Below are positions 1 to 10,785 of a stretch of DNA of 64,000 bases, piece by piece; position 1 is the first letter of the stretch; the number at the start of each line of letters is the position of its first letter. Origin of the DNA: Mytilus galloprovincialis (lineage: Eukaryota > Mollusca > Bivalvia > Mytilida > Mytilidae); contig NC_134843.1 of assembly GCF_965363235.1 (NCBI RefSeq), positions 64,953,865 to 65,017,864 of the forward strand, in the 5' to 3' direction. The position numbers and the translations under genes were made by a program. A model generated the notes under the pieces. The model was not told where the DNA came from and ran no database searches. It saw only the letters and a list, made by a program, of their open reading frames with translations.

Positions 1-1118
1 AAGCGTGTTATTTGTAATTAATTTCATAGACATGCATTGCGCCTTTTGTGTTTTTTTCATAAAGTACTGGATATTTTCTTTATCTTATTTCACAGTTATG
101 TTGAGGAAGTTAAACCATTTTGACAGACATAATTTTTTGTTCGTATTTGTTCCGCGTTTTGAAAATTAAGCGATTTTTTCAAAGATTCTGAACTAGAATT
201 TACATTAAATGTCTTTCACGATCCGTTACCAGAGCTTTCACGATCGTCTCTCAATACTTGACCGCCGTTAGATATTCTTTCACGATCATTTCTCTCGATA
301 AACCGAATGACACCCGTGCCTTTGGGCCAGGTGAGCTAAAAAGTACACAACAACCTAATAGTATCGTTCGTGTTTAAAAATCTATTTAGAATACAGTATG
401 CTTTTGAGTTGATCGTTTATCCGTTTTTCAAAACTTTTTTGAAAGTACCTACATGGAGGTGTACATTTTGTCAAGAACTTTATCACAGTACATTTCTTGG
501 CTTCATTATTCTCCAGTATAGGTTTATGAATAATTCTTGTAACTAGTTTGAGTGACGTATATAAGATCGTTTACAATACAAACCAGGTTTTTGTGCAAAT
601 TGTCAAGTATTTTAAGGTTGTTAAAGAAGCATTTTAAAGCATTGCAATTGCTATCTTTTAAAACCTTTTAATTGAATAAGTGAAACAGCTTATTAAGGTT
701 AAACGTGCCCTTAGGTTTCAACGAAAGCTCTTTCTACCGTCAAAATGATTTGGCCGCTTGCAATAAACCAAAACACTGTAAAAGTAAGCAGAAGATATTT
801 TTTTTAATATTAAAGCACGAAAAAATAAATATTATTTTGAAAAAAACCTTAACCATCGCACTTAAGTTGGGTGTCATTTCTGAATATAGGGGTAAAATAT
901 AAGTTTTGTCTATTGAATTTTGACAAGGGCAAAAGTGTCGAATATGTTGAGATCTACTTTCTGTCCTATTTCATTAAAACTGTGAGATGACTTGTACTCG
1001 GAGTGATTGCTCTAAAATGATTACATAATAATAATAATAATAATAATAACAAGAAGTAATTGTAACAGGATGCTGTTACGAAGTCTCCCAAACAAAGCTC
1101 CCATAACTCGCCATTCAT
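1..1118. other. Non-coding flank, no gene seen
   Basis: A/T-rich sequence with no convincing coding frame. Positions 306-343 resemble the 3' end of a dispersed repeat that ends in GGCCAGGTGAGCTAAAAA; a fuller copy of this family lies in transglutaminase intron 3. A short (AAT)n run lies at about 1026-1050. Confidence 0.6.
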
Positions 1119-1900
1119 ATGGTCCCATATTCATTTGATTTGATTTTTTGTCCCATACAAGAATATATACGGCTTAGGGGTGGGGATCTCCACCATTTAC
1201 AAGTATTTAAACAGGAAAGGGTGGTGGTGACCCCCAGGTACTTTATGTACATTTCATTTGATTTGTTTTATTGTCCCATACAAGAATATATATGGTTTAG
1301 GGTTGATGATGTTAACCGTTTACAAGTTTTCAAACAAGAGGGGGTGGGGTGACCCCCTAGGAACTTCCCTTTTATATCATTTCATTTGTTTTATTGTCCC
1401 CTACAAGAATATATATGGTTTAGGGGTGGGGATCTGGACCGTTTACAAGATAATAGCACATTCTCAAATTGAACGGGGTGGGGATGACCCCCAGGGACTT
1501 CCCTTTAATTTCATTTGATTTGTTTTATCGTCCCATTCAAGAGTATATATGGTTTAGGGGTGGGGATGTTGACCGTTTACAAGTTTTCAAACAAGAGGGG
1601 GTGGGGTGACCCCCTAGGAACTTCCATTTTATATCATTTCATTTGTTTTATTGTCCCCTACAAAAATGTATATGGTTTAGGGCAGGGGATCTGGACCGTT
1701 TACAAGATAATAGCACATTCTCAAATTGAACGGGGTGTGGATGACCCCCGGGGACTTCCATTTCATTTCATTTGATTTGTTTTATCGTCCCATTCAAGAG
1801 TATATATGGTTTAGGGGTGGGGATCTGGACCGTTTACAAGATAAAAGCATATTCTCAAATTTAAGAGGGTGGGGATGACCCCCTAGGGACTCCCCCTATA
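1119..1900. repeat. Higher-order tandem repeat, about 130-bp monomers in a 257-bp dimer
   Basis: Six monomers of 125-130 bp follow one another, starting near 1120, 1250, 1378, 1510, 1636 and 1767. Each carries the strings TATATGGTTTAGGG, ACCGTTTACAAG and a run of GACCCCC. Two monomer types are visible. One continues with TTTTCAAACAAGAGGGG after ACCGTTTACAAG, the other with ATAATAGCACATTCTC. Over 1250-1765 they alternate, giving a dimeric unit near 257 bp. The long open frames here are by-products of repetition and have no domain signature. Confidence 0.85.
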
Positions 1901-2700
1901 TTTCATGTGATTTGTTTCATTGTCCTATAATCATTTCTGAAGACTGCATGTGTCTATCACTTACAGTTTTCAAGTTATATTCATTTGAAAATTTTAGAAA
2001 ATAAAATCCCATAGGGTTCTATAGTAAACCCCTCCCTCCTTTCTACCTCCCAAAATACCCCTTAATAGACCCCAATGCACAAACGAAAGATTGATGGCTC
2101 ACCTAGACATATTAGTCTACCATTCTATGAAACACTAAGTAAATCTGACAAGCGGTTTTAGAGAAACGCTGCGGACAAGTTCATTTTTAAAAGTGGCGGA
2201 AGAAAAAGAAGAAAAAGAAGAAGAAGAAGAAGAAGAATAATAATAATAAACATAATAAGAACTGAGCAAAAACAATAAGTCTTCAAACTATGCGTTTGAC
2301 CTTGGCACAGGCAATCAATCAAAGTTTGAATACATGCGTTTGTGATTTTGTGGTTTCGACCAAACTCTATCAGCATTGCAACGGCTTCATAGAAATTTGC
2401 ATTTGTGAGTATTAACCCGCAATACATTGTGCAGCTATGCCCTGGATTTTGATTAACGTCTGTACGTCTTGTAATGTCTAGTAATCATGTACTATTGATT
2501 GTAAAGCATCCCAAAAGGTTTGTCCGTTTAGCAAATTATCACTAAAATATATAAGATTCAATTTTGGTACCTTGTGATAGATGCTAGATTTGTTTTGCTC
2601 AAGGACGATCTGTAGTGCAAATCATTATTGGAGTTTAGGATTTGAAGTAGTGAATGTAGACATGGAGTAAACATATACGAAATCTGCTGCATTTGGATTT
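1901..2700. other. Non-coding stretch with a GAA microsatellite
   Basis: No gene is recognisable. A purine-rich microsatellite, (GAA)n followed by (AAT)n, occupies about 2200-2250. The rest is unremarkable A/T-rich DNA up to the end of the DIRS-like element at 2701. Confidence 0.6.
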
Positions 2701-2772
2701 ACCCATATCCTCACTGTTTAATATCTTCTAGCATTCAGTCCATGTTAAGTTATGGGGAGAAAACTCTGCAAT
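2701..2772 (-). repeat. Split direct repeat B2, 3' end of the DIRS-like element
   Basis: A 72-bp block identical to the one at 3036-3107. It begins (plus strand) with ACCCATATCCTCACTG. It marks the outer 3' end of the element, which is read on the minus strand. Confidence 0.85.
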
Positions 2773-2957
2773 ATGAAACCGAATACTAGATGATAGCAAA
2801 CATATAGACAAGGGTTTGGGAGGGGGGTTACTTTTTTAAAAATACAAATAACACCCAGCTTAGACTAGCAAAAGAATATCTTTTGAAATACCACCAATAT
2901 GGAAAATGGTTAACACTATTGCCGAACCGTATTCTTACGGCCAACTACCGTAAACGT

Positions 2958-3107
2958 GGATATTGAAAGAATGACCATTCTACTATGGTCACATGTACAT
3001 GTACTTCCGCTAAGTAAATTGACCAATGAGGCTATACCCATATCCTCACTGTTTAATATCTTCTAGCATTCAGTCCATGTTAAGTTATGGGGAGAAAACT
3101 CTGCAAT
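2958..3107 (-). repeat. Fused internal repeat B1-A2 of the DIRS-like element
   Basis: Plus-strand positions 2958-3036 match the outer repeat at 9566-9644, and 3036-3107 match the outer repeat at 2701-2772. The two blocks abut at 3036 with a one- or two-base overlap. This is the junction expected from a circle that joins the two element ends, and it fixes the outer boundaries at 2701 and 9644. Confidence 0.88.
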
Positions 3108-3362
3108 TTACAAAATCATACGTGGTAAATCACATAAGAATTAGAAAATACTTCGCAATCACATAAATAATAACACTTTTATTCCCAATACTCAAAACAA
3201 AGACCAACATTAAGTTCAAAATATATAAGCATTAATTCTATAAATCATAGTTACACAACAAAATACAAATTTTATGAAATTCTTCAAATCACAATACTTA
3301 GATGCAAACATATGTATTCTTGAACCTATTACCATTAAGATTGTCATTTAAAAAAACCCTTT

Positions 3363-4556
3363 TTAGCCCGGAAAAATCTGCCTTCTCCCCCTATACTGTA
3401 GTTCAATATTTTCGGCTTGGCTAACAGACGCCGCAAGATTCAAAGCCACAATTTCAGAATCAATCAGTGTATTTACACGACCATAATATTCCGCACTTGC
3501 TTTACCGAACCACCCAACGTGATTCATCACTTCGTCAACATTGCTAGCTGAGTCAGACAAAGCCATAGTAACAGTACAACCAGACCGGAAACTATGAGGC
3601 GTTTCCCCTTCATATATACCCAGATAGTATCGTAATCTCTCATATACCACAGAATAACTAACTGGTTTCTCCAACACCCTACCACTTTCTGAAACTACCC
3701 TAAACAAGTAGCCTTTTGTCAAATCCACATTACACGAGTGGGCAAATTGAACAAAATCCAACAATCCTTTTACCGGGCAAACTACATTGTCATCGCATCT
3801 CTTGATGACGAACGAGTTACTCCTACCCTTTTTACCCCGGAGAGTTTTACCAAACGTATGCTGTAAAACAAACCCTGGACCGTCTTTAAGAAACTTCACC
3901 TCTTGTGCAACAACTATAGAGAGATCACTTGCTCTACCGCCAGCAAAATACTGCAACTTAAACCAAGCTTGATCTCTGTAAAGGACAAATTTTTCCTTAA
4001 GCTTAGAACTTTCTTTTTGAAGTTCCCGAGAAATAAAAGCACTAATAGATCTAATCTTTGTCAAAAATATAGGCTTCACCTGTTTGGGTAGAATATGCGC
4101 CTTAGCTTGTTCGACTTGCACCAATTTTAAATACTCTTTGATTACAGGTGAAACTGCCGGATTTCCTTTCCTTTCCACATCGCACCAAGTTCTACCCAAC
4201 CCTTTATCATCAAATAAATTTACCAATTGGTTAATGATACCTTCTACTGTTGCCGAAGCTAATCGGTTAGGACAAGAACACTGAAACATACCCTTTAATC
4301 CCAAATATTGACAGTTTATATCATGGACAGTAGTTTTTCCAAACTTATCCTTCCAAACCAAAAAATTTCTTACATCATTTGGTCCACATGTAGCTAGCGA
4401 AGGCTTTTTCGGTGATTTTTCAAGAAAACAAAGAAAAGTTTCAAACAAACTGTTCTTTCTTTTATAGTCGGAAGAAGAAATCATCCGTTCATCCAAATCT
4501 GCTGTCCGATCATTTATTGCTTGCCAGTCTATAAGAATGTCAGCACCCTGCAACAA
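3363..4556 (-). CDS. Tyrosine recombinase of the DIRS-like element
   Basis: A 397-codon frame. The C-terminal half shows the tyrosine recombinase residues in order: an Arg in the FAGGRASDLS segment, the HSFRSG box (His-x-x-Arg), an HVGW segment, and the nucleophile Tyr within SAEYYGRV. In DIRS elements this enzyme replaces an integrase and inserts the circular cDNA. The frame start is preceded by a pyrimidine-poor TTGTTGCAG, which could be a splice acceptor; splicing of the recombinase frame is known in this family. It lies about 40 bp after the RT-RH frame on the same strand. Confidence 0.85.
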   Translation of the reverse strand: MLQGADILIDWQAINDRTADLDERMISSSDYKRKNSLFETFLCFLEKSPKKPSLATCGPNDVRNFLVWKDKFGKTTVHDINCQYLGLKGMFQCSCPNRLASATVEGIINQLVNLFDDKGLGRTWCDVERKGNPAVSPVIKEYLKLVQVEQAKAHILPKQVKPIFLTKIRSISAFISRELQKESSKLKEKFVLYRDQAWFKLQYFAGGRASDLSIVVAQEVKFLKDGPGFVLQHTFGKTLRGKKGRSNSFVIKRCDDNVVCPVKGLLDFVQFAHSCNVDLTKGYLFRVVSESGRVLEKPVSYSVVYERLRYYLGIYEGETPHSFRSGCTVTMALSDSASNVDEVMNHVGWFGKASAEYYGRVNTLIDSEIVALNLAASVSQAENIELQYRGRRQIFPG

Positions 4557-4595
4557 ACCATTGGAATATTTACTATATATAAAACAGTAGATACT

Positions 4596-6722
4596 CTAGC
4601 TTCGTGAAAATAAGACCCTAAATGCAAACAATGACCACCTTAATCCCACTTTATCTAGAATAAAGCCACGTTTTGAGGGCGTCTTGACTACACCTTTGTC
4701 ACCCTTCATACCAAGACATACCGATTCCACGGAGTAGTATTTCAAAATTGGCCACCATATCGGTAAAGGTCGCATTTCGGGGACAATAATTGTACAAGAA
4801 ATGCCCTGCTCTCGCAACAGACTCAATACTGGAAATACAAGTACGAAAGGTGGGTAAACATACGGATTTTGCTCACTCCTCATGTTCTGTGAGAACAAAT
4901 TAACTCCTGCAGAACATGGGGTAGGCCTTGGAGTATAATGTTTCAGTGGAACACCTGTAGATGACTTCATGACATTAGAATCCAAAGACATTAGGTCAAC
5001 TGAATGGGGACCATACAAAGACTCTACCAGTAACCACGACTCCTGACTTAACATTGAATCCGCGGTATTAGTTAATCTTGATGGGGCATCCGCTTCGTTT
5101 AAACAGGAAGGGACATATTTCAAATGTAAATCAATGTTATAAGTTGACACATGGCTAAATATTTCTTTCATGATGCAACTTAAAGCTCTAGACTTGCAAC
5201 CTTGGTTTTCCCATGCCGCTATAACAGCCATGTTGTCTGTAAACAAATCAACCCTAGAATCTTGCAAAGAACTGTCTAAAGACTGTAACGACTTCAGGAC
5301 AGCATCAGCCTCTTTCTCATGAATTGGTCTACAGTCATTTGTATCCCAATAGTCCCCCAATGTCATTGTACTCGCCCCAAGCTTCACTGAAGCGCCATAC
5401 CTGAAACCAGAGGAATCAGTCGACAACTCAATCACCTTGTGAAATTCAGACCTCCATTTGGAATATCCAGTCCAAGTATCAAGAAAACGCCAATGCATTA
5501 GTTCATCCCTCAACGGTCCCAATACCTTAACCTTTCTACTGTTTTTAACGCAAGTAGATATTGCAGCATTCACTTCCCTACAAAACAACTTGCACCCTGG
5601 AACAGCCAATGTCAACGAAATACATTTACCACAAAATCTTTGCAGTGTCCTCAAGTCAACCTCATCCATTAAAAGTATAGATTTCCTCAAATCAATAAAT
5701 TTCAACTTCTTATCATCAGGAAGTATGTACGCCTGTTTAACAGAGTCAACTGAAAAACCAAGAAATTTCTTACATGTGCCAGGTATTAGTGAACATTTAC
5801 TAAGAGACAGTGTATAACCTAGCCTTGTCAGCAACTGCAACACCATATAGGTTATTTTACTTGCTTCAAGCATAGCATCATCGCTATTCTTACTTCCACC
5901 TGTAACAACAAACCTATCGTCGATATACAATTTATTTATGACGTCTAGCTGTCTTAAATAAGAGGTCACACAAATTCCTATCGATTGGTAGATAAACGGC
6001 GGCGCTATCCATCCAAACGGTAGAGTAGTATATGTCATATAAAAACCACCAAATTGAATACCAAAATATGTCTGAGATGATTCTTGCAAATTGACATGGT
6101 CATAGCCCGACTTTTCATCACATGTTATCATCAAAGCATTCTCTTGAACCAACCTATGAACATCTTTTAAATTCTCCAAATGAAAAGGTAAATCTTTGAC
6201 CCATAAATTAAGATATCTTTCGTCATGGCATAACCGTGGTTTACTTGGTTCTACAGTTAATGGCATAATAACTTTAGGGGGTTGACATTCACCTACCCTT
6301 CCCAACAGTTTGATGCACCCAGTTGAAATTCTCTCGCACAATTCTTTTGATATAAAAGCAGAGTATTTTTTACAAATAGCTGCATTCTGAAAATAATTTC
6401 TAGGGGGTATTTCAGAGTCATAATTTCTTCCCTTAAAGTTTCCCTTAAAACGTCGAAAAAACTCTCCAACATCAACTCCATCTTCAAGCCACTTCACCAC
6501 GTCTTGATGTGCATTTTCATCAAGAATAAGCCTCCATTCTGATACACAATTATGTAACTGTCCAGAGACAAATTTATCAGGGTCACGTAATTGTAAAGAG
6601 TCTATATCAAACAAAACATTATCATGATAGACCTCTTCCGCACGTGGACTGAGGTTTGTAAGTGAAGGAACTCTGCCTTTAAGTGTTAGCCATGCTGGTT
6701 TTCCCCTTACTGTTACATTCAA
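4596..6722 (-). CDS. Reverse transcriptase-RNase H of the DIRS-like element
   Basis: A 708-codon frame. The RT fingers/palm occupy roughly residues 150-330, with a YIDD catalytic box in NKLYIDDRFVV and the TLPFGWIAPP segment typical of DIRS/LTR-type RTs. RNase H follows at roughly 430-540, with LSTDSSGFRYGAS and DLFTDNMAVIAAW carrying the acidic residues. The C-terminal part (GPHSVDLM, NPYVYPPF) is the conserved tail seen after RNase H in DIRS-like polyproteins. No methyltransferase domain is evident. The frame is open throughout. Confidence 0.88.
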   Translation of the reverse strand: MNVTVRGKPAWLTLKGRVPSLTNLSPRAEEVYHDNVLFDIDSLQLRDPDKFVSGQLHNCVSEWRLILDENAHQDVVKWLEDGVDVGEFFRRFKGNFKGRNYDSEIPPRNYFQNAAICKKYSAFISKELCERISTGCIKLLGRVGECQPPKVIMPLTVEPSKPRLCHDERYLNLWVKDLPFHLENLKDVHRLVQENALMITCDEKSGYDHVNLQESSQTYFGIQFGGFYMTYTTLPFGWIAPPFIYQSIGICVTSYLRQLDVINKLYIDDRFVVTGGSKNSDDAMLEASKITYMVLQLLTRLGYTLSLSKCSLIPGTCKKFLGFSVDSVKQAYILPDDKKLKFIDLRKSILLMDEVDLRTLQRFCGKCISLTLAVPGCKLFCREVNAAISTCVKNSRKVKVLGPLRDELMHWRFLDTWTGYSKWRSEFHKVIELSTDSSGFRYGASVKLGASTMTLGDYWDTNDCRPIHEKEADAVLKSLQSLDSSLQDSRVDLFTDNMAVIAAWENQGCKSRALSCIMKEIFSHVSTYNIDLHLKYVPSCLNEADAPSRLTNTADSMLSQESWLLVESLYGPHSVDLMSLDSNVMKSSTGVPLKHYTPRPTPCSAGVNLFSQNMRSEQNPYVYPPFVLVFPVLSLLREQGISCTIIVPEMRPLPIWWPILKYYSVESVCLGMKGDKGVVKTPSKRGFILDKVGLRWSLFAFRVLFSRS

Positions 6723-7080
6723 AGGATCAAATCCATTTTCTAACTCCCACTCTGGGATTTGTACAAAAGAATCACCAATAGTTGTATCCGTAGTTCCCTG
6801 TAGATAACAAAGAAACTACTTTGATTTAAATGAAAAACCAGCATAAGTTACACTCAAAGGAAGAATTCCTTCACCTACAACCCGCGTGGAAAAACCACTA
6901 GGGGATCAGTGCCCCTTGGACTGTAGACAAAGAAATTCTCAAATTACCATACAGTAGCGTGTTGGTTTGAAAACCAAATAGTAAATAAATAGAATAAAAA
7001 CACTATGCAAAAATTTCCTCTACATTATTTTGTTTTATTACAAAAGATAAATAATTATAAACAAATTAAATTTTTATCCT

Positions 7081-7760
7081 TCATTTTCCTTTGGCCACTT
7101 TCATCTTTTCACAGTCTGTTATCTGATGTGTATGACTTTCACAAAAGTGACAAGCGCCTCTAGGACGGAATCCAAACCTAGCCCCCATGGGCCTTGTATT
7201 CCTGTAACCCCCGGCTGTAAAATTACCATACGGCTGCACACCTTGAGGTAGATAATTTGGCTGATACATGGAATACATAAGCGGGTTCTGGAATTGTGGG
7301 TACAAATTACTCAAAGGGGATTCTTCCCGCTTTGGAGCATTATAACTACCCTGAGCAGCGTTACCATCATTATTGTTCTCCGACTGTTTCTCTTTCAAAC
7401 ATTTAGAAATAGCCTTCGTAATCGTATCAACGGCTTTTCCACCTAAAACTGATAGGCACAAACTAGAAATATCCAGTTTGGAGTAGTGCCTGTTTGCCTG
7501 CCTAGCCAGCTCTTCATAAACGTCCGCATCATCGTGATCTAATTTTTTGGAAAATTTTGCAAGTTCATCTAACGTTAAGAGAATTAGAGAATCGCTTGGA
7601 TTCTGTTGCAAGCACAATGTCCTCACCTTGTCCTTCAGCTCTGTTATTATTTCAACTTTGGTCTTTTTTCCAAGGAAGCTATCCTATCTTCTAAGGTATC
7701 ACTAGCAGTAGACGAGTCAGGTTTTCTTTTCCCAGCCTTTGGTTGAGTGTCCATATCAGA
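7081..7760 (-). CDS. Gag-like region of the DIRS-like element
   Basis: The best frame (7081-7626, 181 codons) ends in a single zinc knuckle, CHFCESHTHQITDC, after a Gly/Pro/Asn-rich stretch (PNYLPQGVQPYGNF). This combination is typical of nucleocapsid-like proteins. Coding-like sequence continues upstream to about 7760 in more than one frame, so this part looks interrupted or spliced. The product would package the element's RNA. Confidence 0.7.
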
Positions 7761-8311
7761 AGTACTTTGTATTGGAGCCTTTAAAAAATTCATGTAAAAA
7801 ACATTTGAATAATGATAACATTATATTTCAATAAAAATTACATATATTCTATTTCAAGCTCAAAACTTTCATTCATTTTATTCTAATAAAGTCAATATAA
7901 TAGCATATGAGTTGGGTAGCTTTATTTATCACCTATGTTATTGTTATCTGTGTTAAAGTACACGTGACCTTTTTGTAGACTCATTCTTATTCAACCATTA
8001 AATTAATCTTAGTGTATTGATTAGTAATTAATTTCAGCTGTGTATTTCTAAAATACCATAAATACTACAGTTTTATATATAATAATGCTAATACATAAGT
8101 GAAAATCTGGAAAACTATTACGAAGCATCGTATATATCTATTTTTTTTATATTTTTTTTTTTTTTTTTTTCAAAATGTAAATAAACACGGATGATTAACC
8201 CGAGGAGATAAAACGCAAGTAAAAAATCGCGCTGGGGAATATTAAATATAGAAAAAATAAATAACTCACAGAGTCTCCTTCCGAAACCTGCAGATCTTGA
8301 CCCTTCGGCTG

Positions 8312-8602
8312 TCAAAACTCATTTGCATATAAAATCAGTGAGTGGAGGATCCACCTGGCCTCACCCACATCGTCATCACTTCTCCCAGACAACTGGCAAA
8401 TTTCATCCAAGTCCTCCCCAGTAAGCACCTTTACATGTTGCGCTATCTCCTCCATGTTCAAATTTTCAGTTTTCAGTTCTTTATTCATTCTAGCTAATCC
8501 TTTTAATGATTCCGGCTGTCCTGGTCTTATACGTTTGATTACTGGAACTAGTTTCATTCCCTTTAAACTATATCGCTTCTTTAGGACTGGTGGCAACACC
8601 AT
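8312..8602 (-). CDS. Small 96-codon frame in the DIRS-like leader
   Basis: A charged 96-residue frame (MVLPPVLKKRYSLKGMKL at the start) upstream of the gag region and on the same strand. It has a Lys/Arg-rich N-terminal third and an acidic C-terminal half (EDLDEICQLSGRSDDD). No family is recognised. It could be an N-terminal gag exon or an accessory frame of the element. A leader position and A/T-rich surroundings are all that supports it. Confidence 0.4.
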   Translation of the reverse strand: MVLPPVLKKRYSLKGMKLVPVIKRIRPGQPESLKGLARMNKELKTENLNMEEIAQHVKVLTGEDLDEICQLSGRSDDDVGEARWILHSLILYANEF

Positions 8603-9334
8603 CTAAAAATAATCATCCAAAAGAATTTATATAGTAATTATCTTCATTCTATTAACATTGCATACAGCTAATTTCACAATGCCTGCAGAGCAAAACCCTG
8701 GTTGGCATGCTTGCTTTTTTTAAAAAAAAACGTTAACTCAAGTTTTGTAATTAAGATTTAAATCTTCAAACAATATATATGGTAAATATACTATATTTAA
8801 ACTTGATAAGAAGTTATTCAAATAACTATATATTATATAATATACCAACAAAGCAAGCAATCCAACCAAAGTCTCGCCCTACACGCATCAAGAAACCAGC
8901 TCTAATATTGATTAATCAAACACGCACAACTGAAGAAATCAAGCAGACCGCGTAAATAGAAAATAGAACGATTAACAAATTGAACTAGATATAAACCAAA
9001 CGGTTTTCGTAAAATAAAAAACTACTTCTTTTCATATTTCTGTTCAAAAGTAAAGCCATGCTACATTCTAGAATCTTATTTAATCCATTAAATAACACGC
9101 AAGATTACTTGAATTATGCAGCATTAAATGTATTCTTATTATAACATAATAAAGTACCAACATATTACCATGTTTTATTCTGTTCACATATTCGCATGCT
9201 TCCCACGTGCAACCCGAGCGGTCGAACGTGGTCCTATCTAATTTTCTACATTCTAACATTTATTCTCTAAATTCTGAAAAAACCGGCACGTACTCTTTCA
9301 TTATATTATAATAAAATAACACCAATATAAAAAA

Positions 9335-9475
9335 TATATAGCCACCAAGGCTCCTGACCACCAAGGTCAAAATATCTCATATTAGCCACCTAGGCTTTTG
9401 ACCACCAAGGTCTAATAAATCTCATTAATAGCCACCAAGGCTTATGACCACCAAGGTCTATGCCACCTAGGCATT
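9335..9475. repeat. Short tandem repeat GCCACCAAGG...ACCACCAAGG in the DIRS-like leader
   Basis: Three imperfect units of about 44-46 bp, each containing GCCACC(A/T)AGGCT followed by GACCACCAAGGTC, and a fourth partial unit ending at GCCACCTAGGCATTC. They lie between the outer repeat A1 and the first frames of the element, so they belong to its 5' leader. Confidence 0.8.
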
Positions 9476-9565
9476 CTTTTTTTTTTTATAATAAAAAAGA
9501 TTTGTTACCTTTGTAAGTGTCAGTACGGCTGTCGTTCTCCAGTAGACACGTCTTTCTACCTTCGG

Positions 9566-9644
9566 GGATATTGAAAGAATGACCATTCTACTATGGTCAC
9601 ATGTACGTGTACTTCCGCTAGGTAAATTGACCAACGAGGCTATA
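9566..9644 (-). repeat. Split direct repeat A1, 5' end of the DIRS-like element
   Basis: A 79-bp block beginning (plus strand) GGATATTGAAAGAATGACC and ending GAGGCTATA. It matches 2958-3036 at all but three positions. Confidence 0.85.
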
Positions 9645-9983
9645 AATAAGAGCAAGATTCATTCGATTTGTTTTTCTGATTTTAGCCTGATTTTTTGCGT
9701 TATTTTGTCAAAATACGTTCTGTATCTACAAAATACCGACATGTGTCTTCTGTCTCAGGTAACATGTTAACCTGAGATATTCCCTCTAAAATTTCATTGT
9801 GTAGATGTGTAAGAATGTCATTTTTTCTTCAAAGACTCACATAATCTTTCAATAGCGTGAAGTTGCGAAATTGATTTTTCAACTTTTCTTTTATTTTTTA
9901 TATGAATTTTTTACAGCTCCTTAAGATAACATAAATGCAGTTATTTGTCTGGAACTTTGCTGTTTATACATTTTGATAAAAAA

Positions 9984-10785
9984 GGGATGTCAACTCGGTA
10001 AAGATTTACTAATCAATTAATCTTTAGATACTCGAGTACTCGCTCGGTAAAACATTTATACAAAATGGAAACACAAAATTATACACTTTTTAATATATGG
10101 GTCGTTGTCTTATGATTGTAAAACACTCAACAGTATTACCTAAGACTAGATAACAGTCCAAGGAATGTTATTCCATAGTCATTAGATCATTTACTACATG
10201 TGCTAATTATATAAACTGGCAATTAACGAACGGACGCACAGACGGACGGAGGCACAGACCAGAAAACATAATGCCCCTCTACTATCGTAGGTGGGGCATA
10301 AAAAGTGGTGATGATTATAACTTGCTGATGCCATTAATCATTTTCTTAGGGTCGACACAGGGTGCAACGAATTCGTTCTTATTTAAAAATATTATCTTGT
10401 CAATTTTTTCTGAGACGAAGCGATTTCTCAATTTTTCATTGTAACCAGCAGTCCTGCTGATGAAAATATATGCTTTGATCGTAAAGAGGTGGGGAGTGAC
10501 TAAGATTAGGTAAAAGTGTTAGCCTTGGAAAAATGCTCTTGTTCATATATCTTAACTCTGTTTGGAGGAATTTTAAATGATAGTTAAAAGCAAACATTCG
10601 AATCGTATTTTCATTTTTATTACCTTAATCTTTAATTTTCAAAGAGGCGCTCTCAATAAAAATATTTTTTGTTTAAGCTTTAGAAAGCAACAACATTCTA
10701 ACAGGAAACCGATTAGTCACGTATCATTTTGGTAATCGACACAACCGAGCGATACTCGAATACTCGAGTACTCGTTGACCTCCCT
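9984..10785. mobile_element. Small non-autonomous DNA transposon, hAT-like ends
   Basis: The left end reads AGGGATGTCAACTCGG with TACTCGAGTACTCGCTCGG just inside. The right end, reverse-complemented, reads AGGGAGGTCAACGAGTACTC with GAGTATCGCTCGGTTG inside. Ends of this sort with ACTCGAGTA repeats are known in hAT-type elements. No transposase frame is present. Positions 10222-10302 hold the 3' end of another dispersed repeat (ending in GTAGGTGGGGCATAAAAA), apparently inserted. Flanks are A-rich, so a target duplication cannot be judged. Confidence 0.55.

Larger units (their letters stand above)
2701..9644 (-). mobile_element. DIRS/Ngaro-type tyrosine-recombinase retrotransposon, nearly whole
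   Basis: A 6.9-kb element transcribed on the minus strand. In order it carries a leader, a small frame, a gag-like region with a zinc knuckle, RT plus RNase H, and a tyrosine recombinase. There are no LTRs. Instead the ends show the split direct repeat layout of Ngaro/PAT-like DIRS elements: A1 (9566-9644), coding part, B1 directly joined to A2 (3107-2958), then B2 (2772-2701). The B copies are identical over 72 bp and the A copies nearly so, which suggests recent insertion. No target duplication is seen, as expected when a tyrosine recombinase integrates a circle. The RT-RH and recombinase frames are long and open; the gag region may carry one or two breaks or introns. Clade assignment within DIRS needs a phylogeny. 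Confidence 0.88.

Noticed and set aside
1119-1775. Overlapping 77-86-codon frames
   Set aside because: They follow the tandem monomers exactly and have no protein family.
5458-5817. 119-codon plus-strand frame
   Set aside because: Antisense shadow of the RT-RNase H frame.
10222-10302. ACGGACGCACAGACGGACGG simple repeat as a regulatory site
   Set aside because: Identical block ends R6 copies elsewhere. It is the tail of that repeat.
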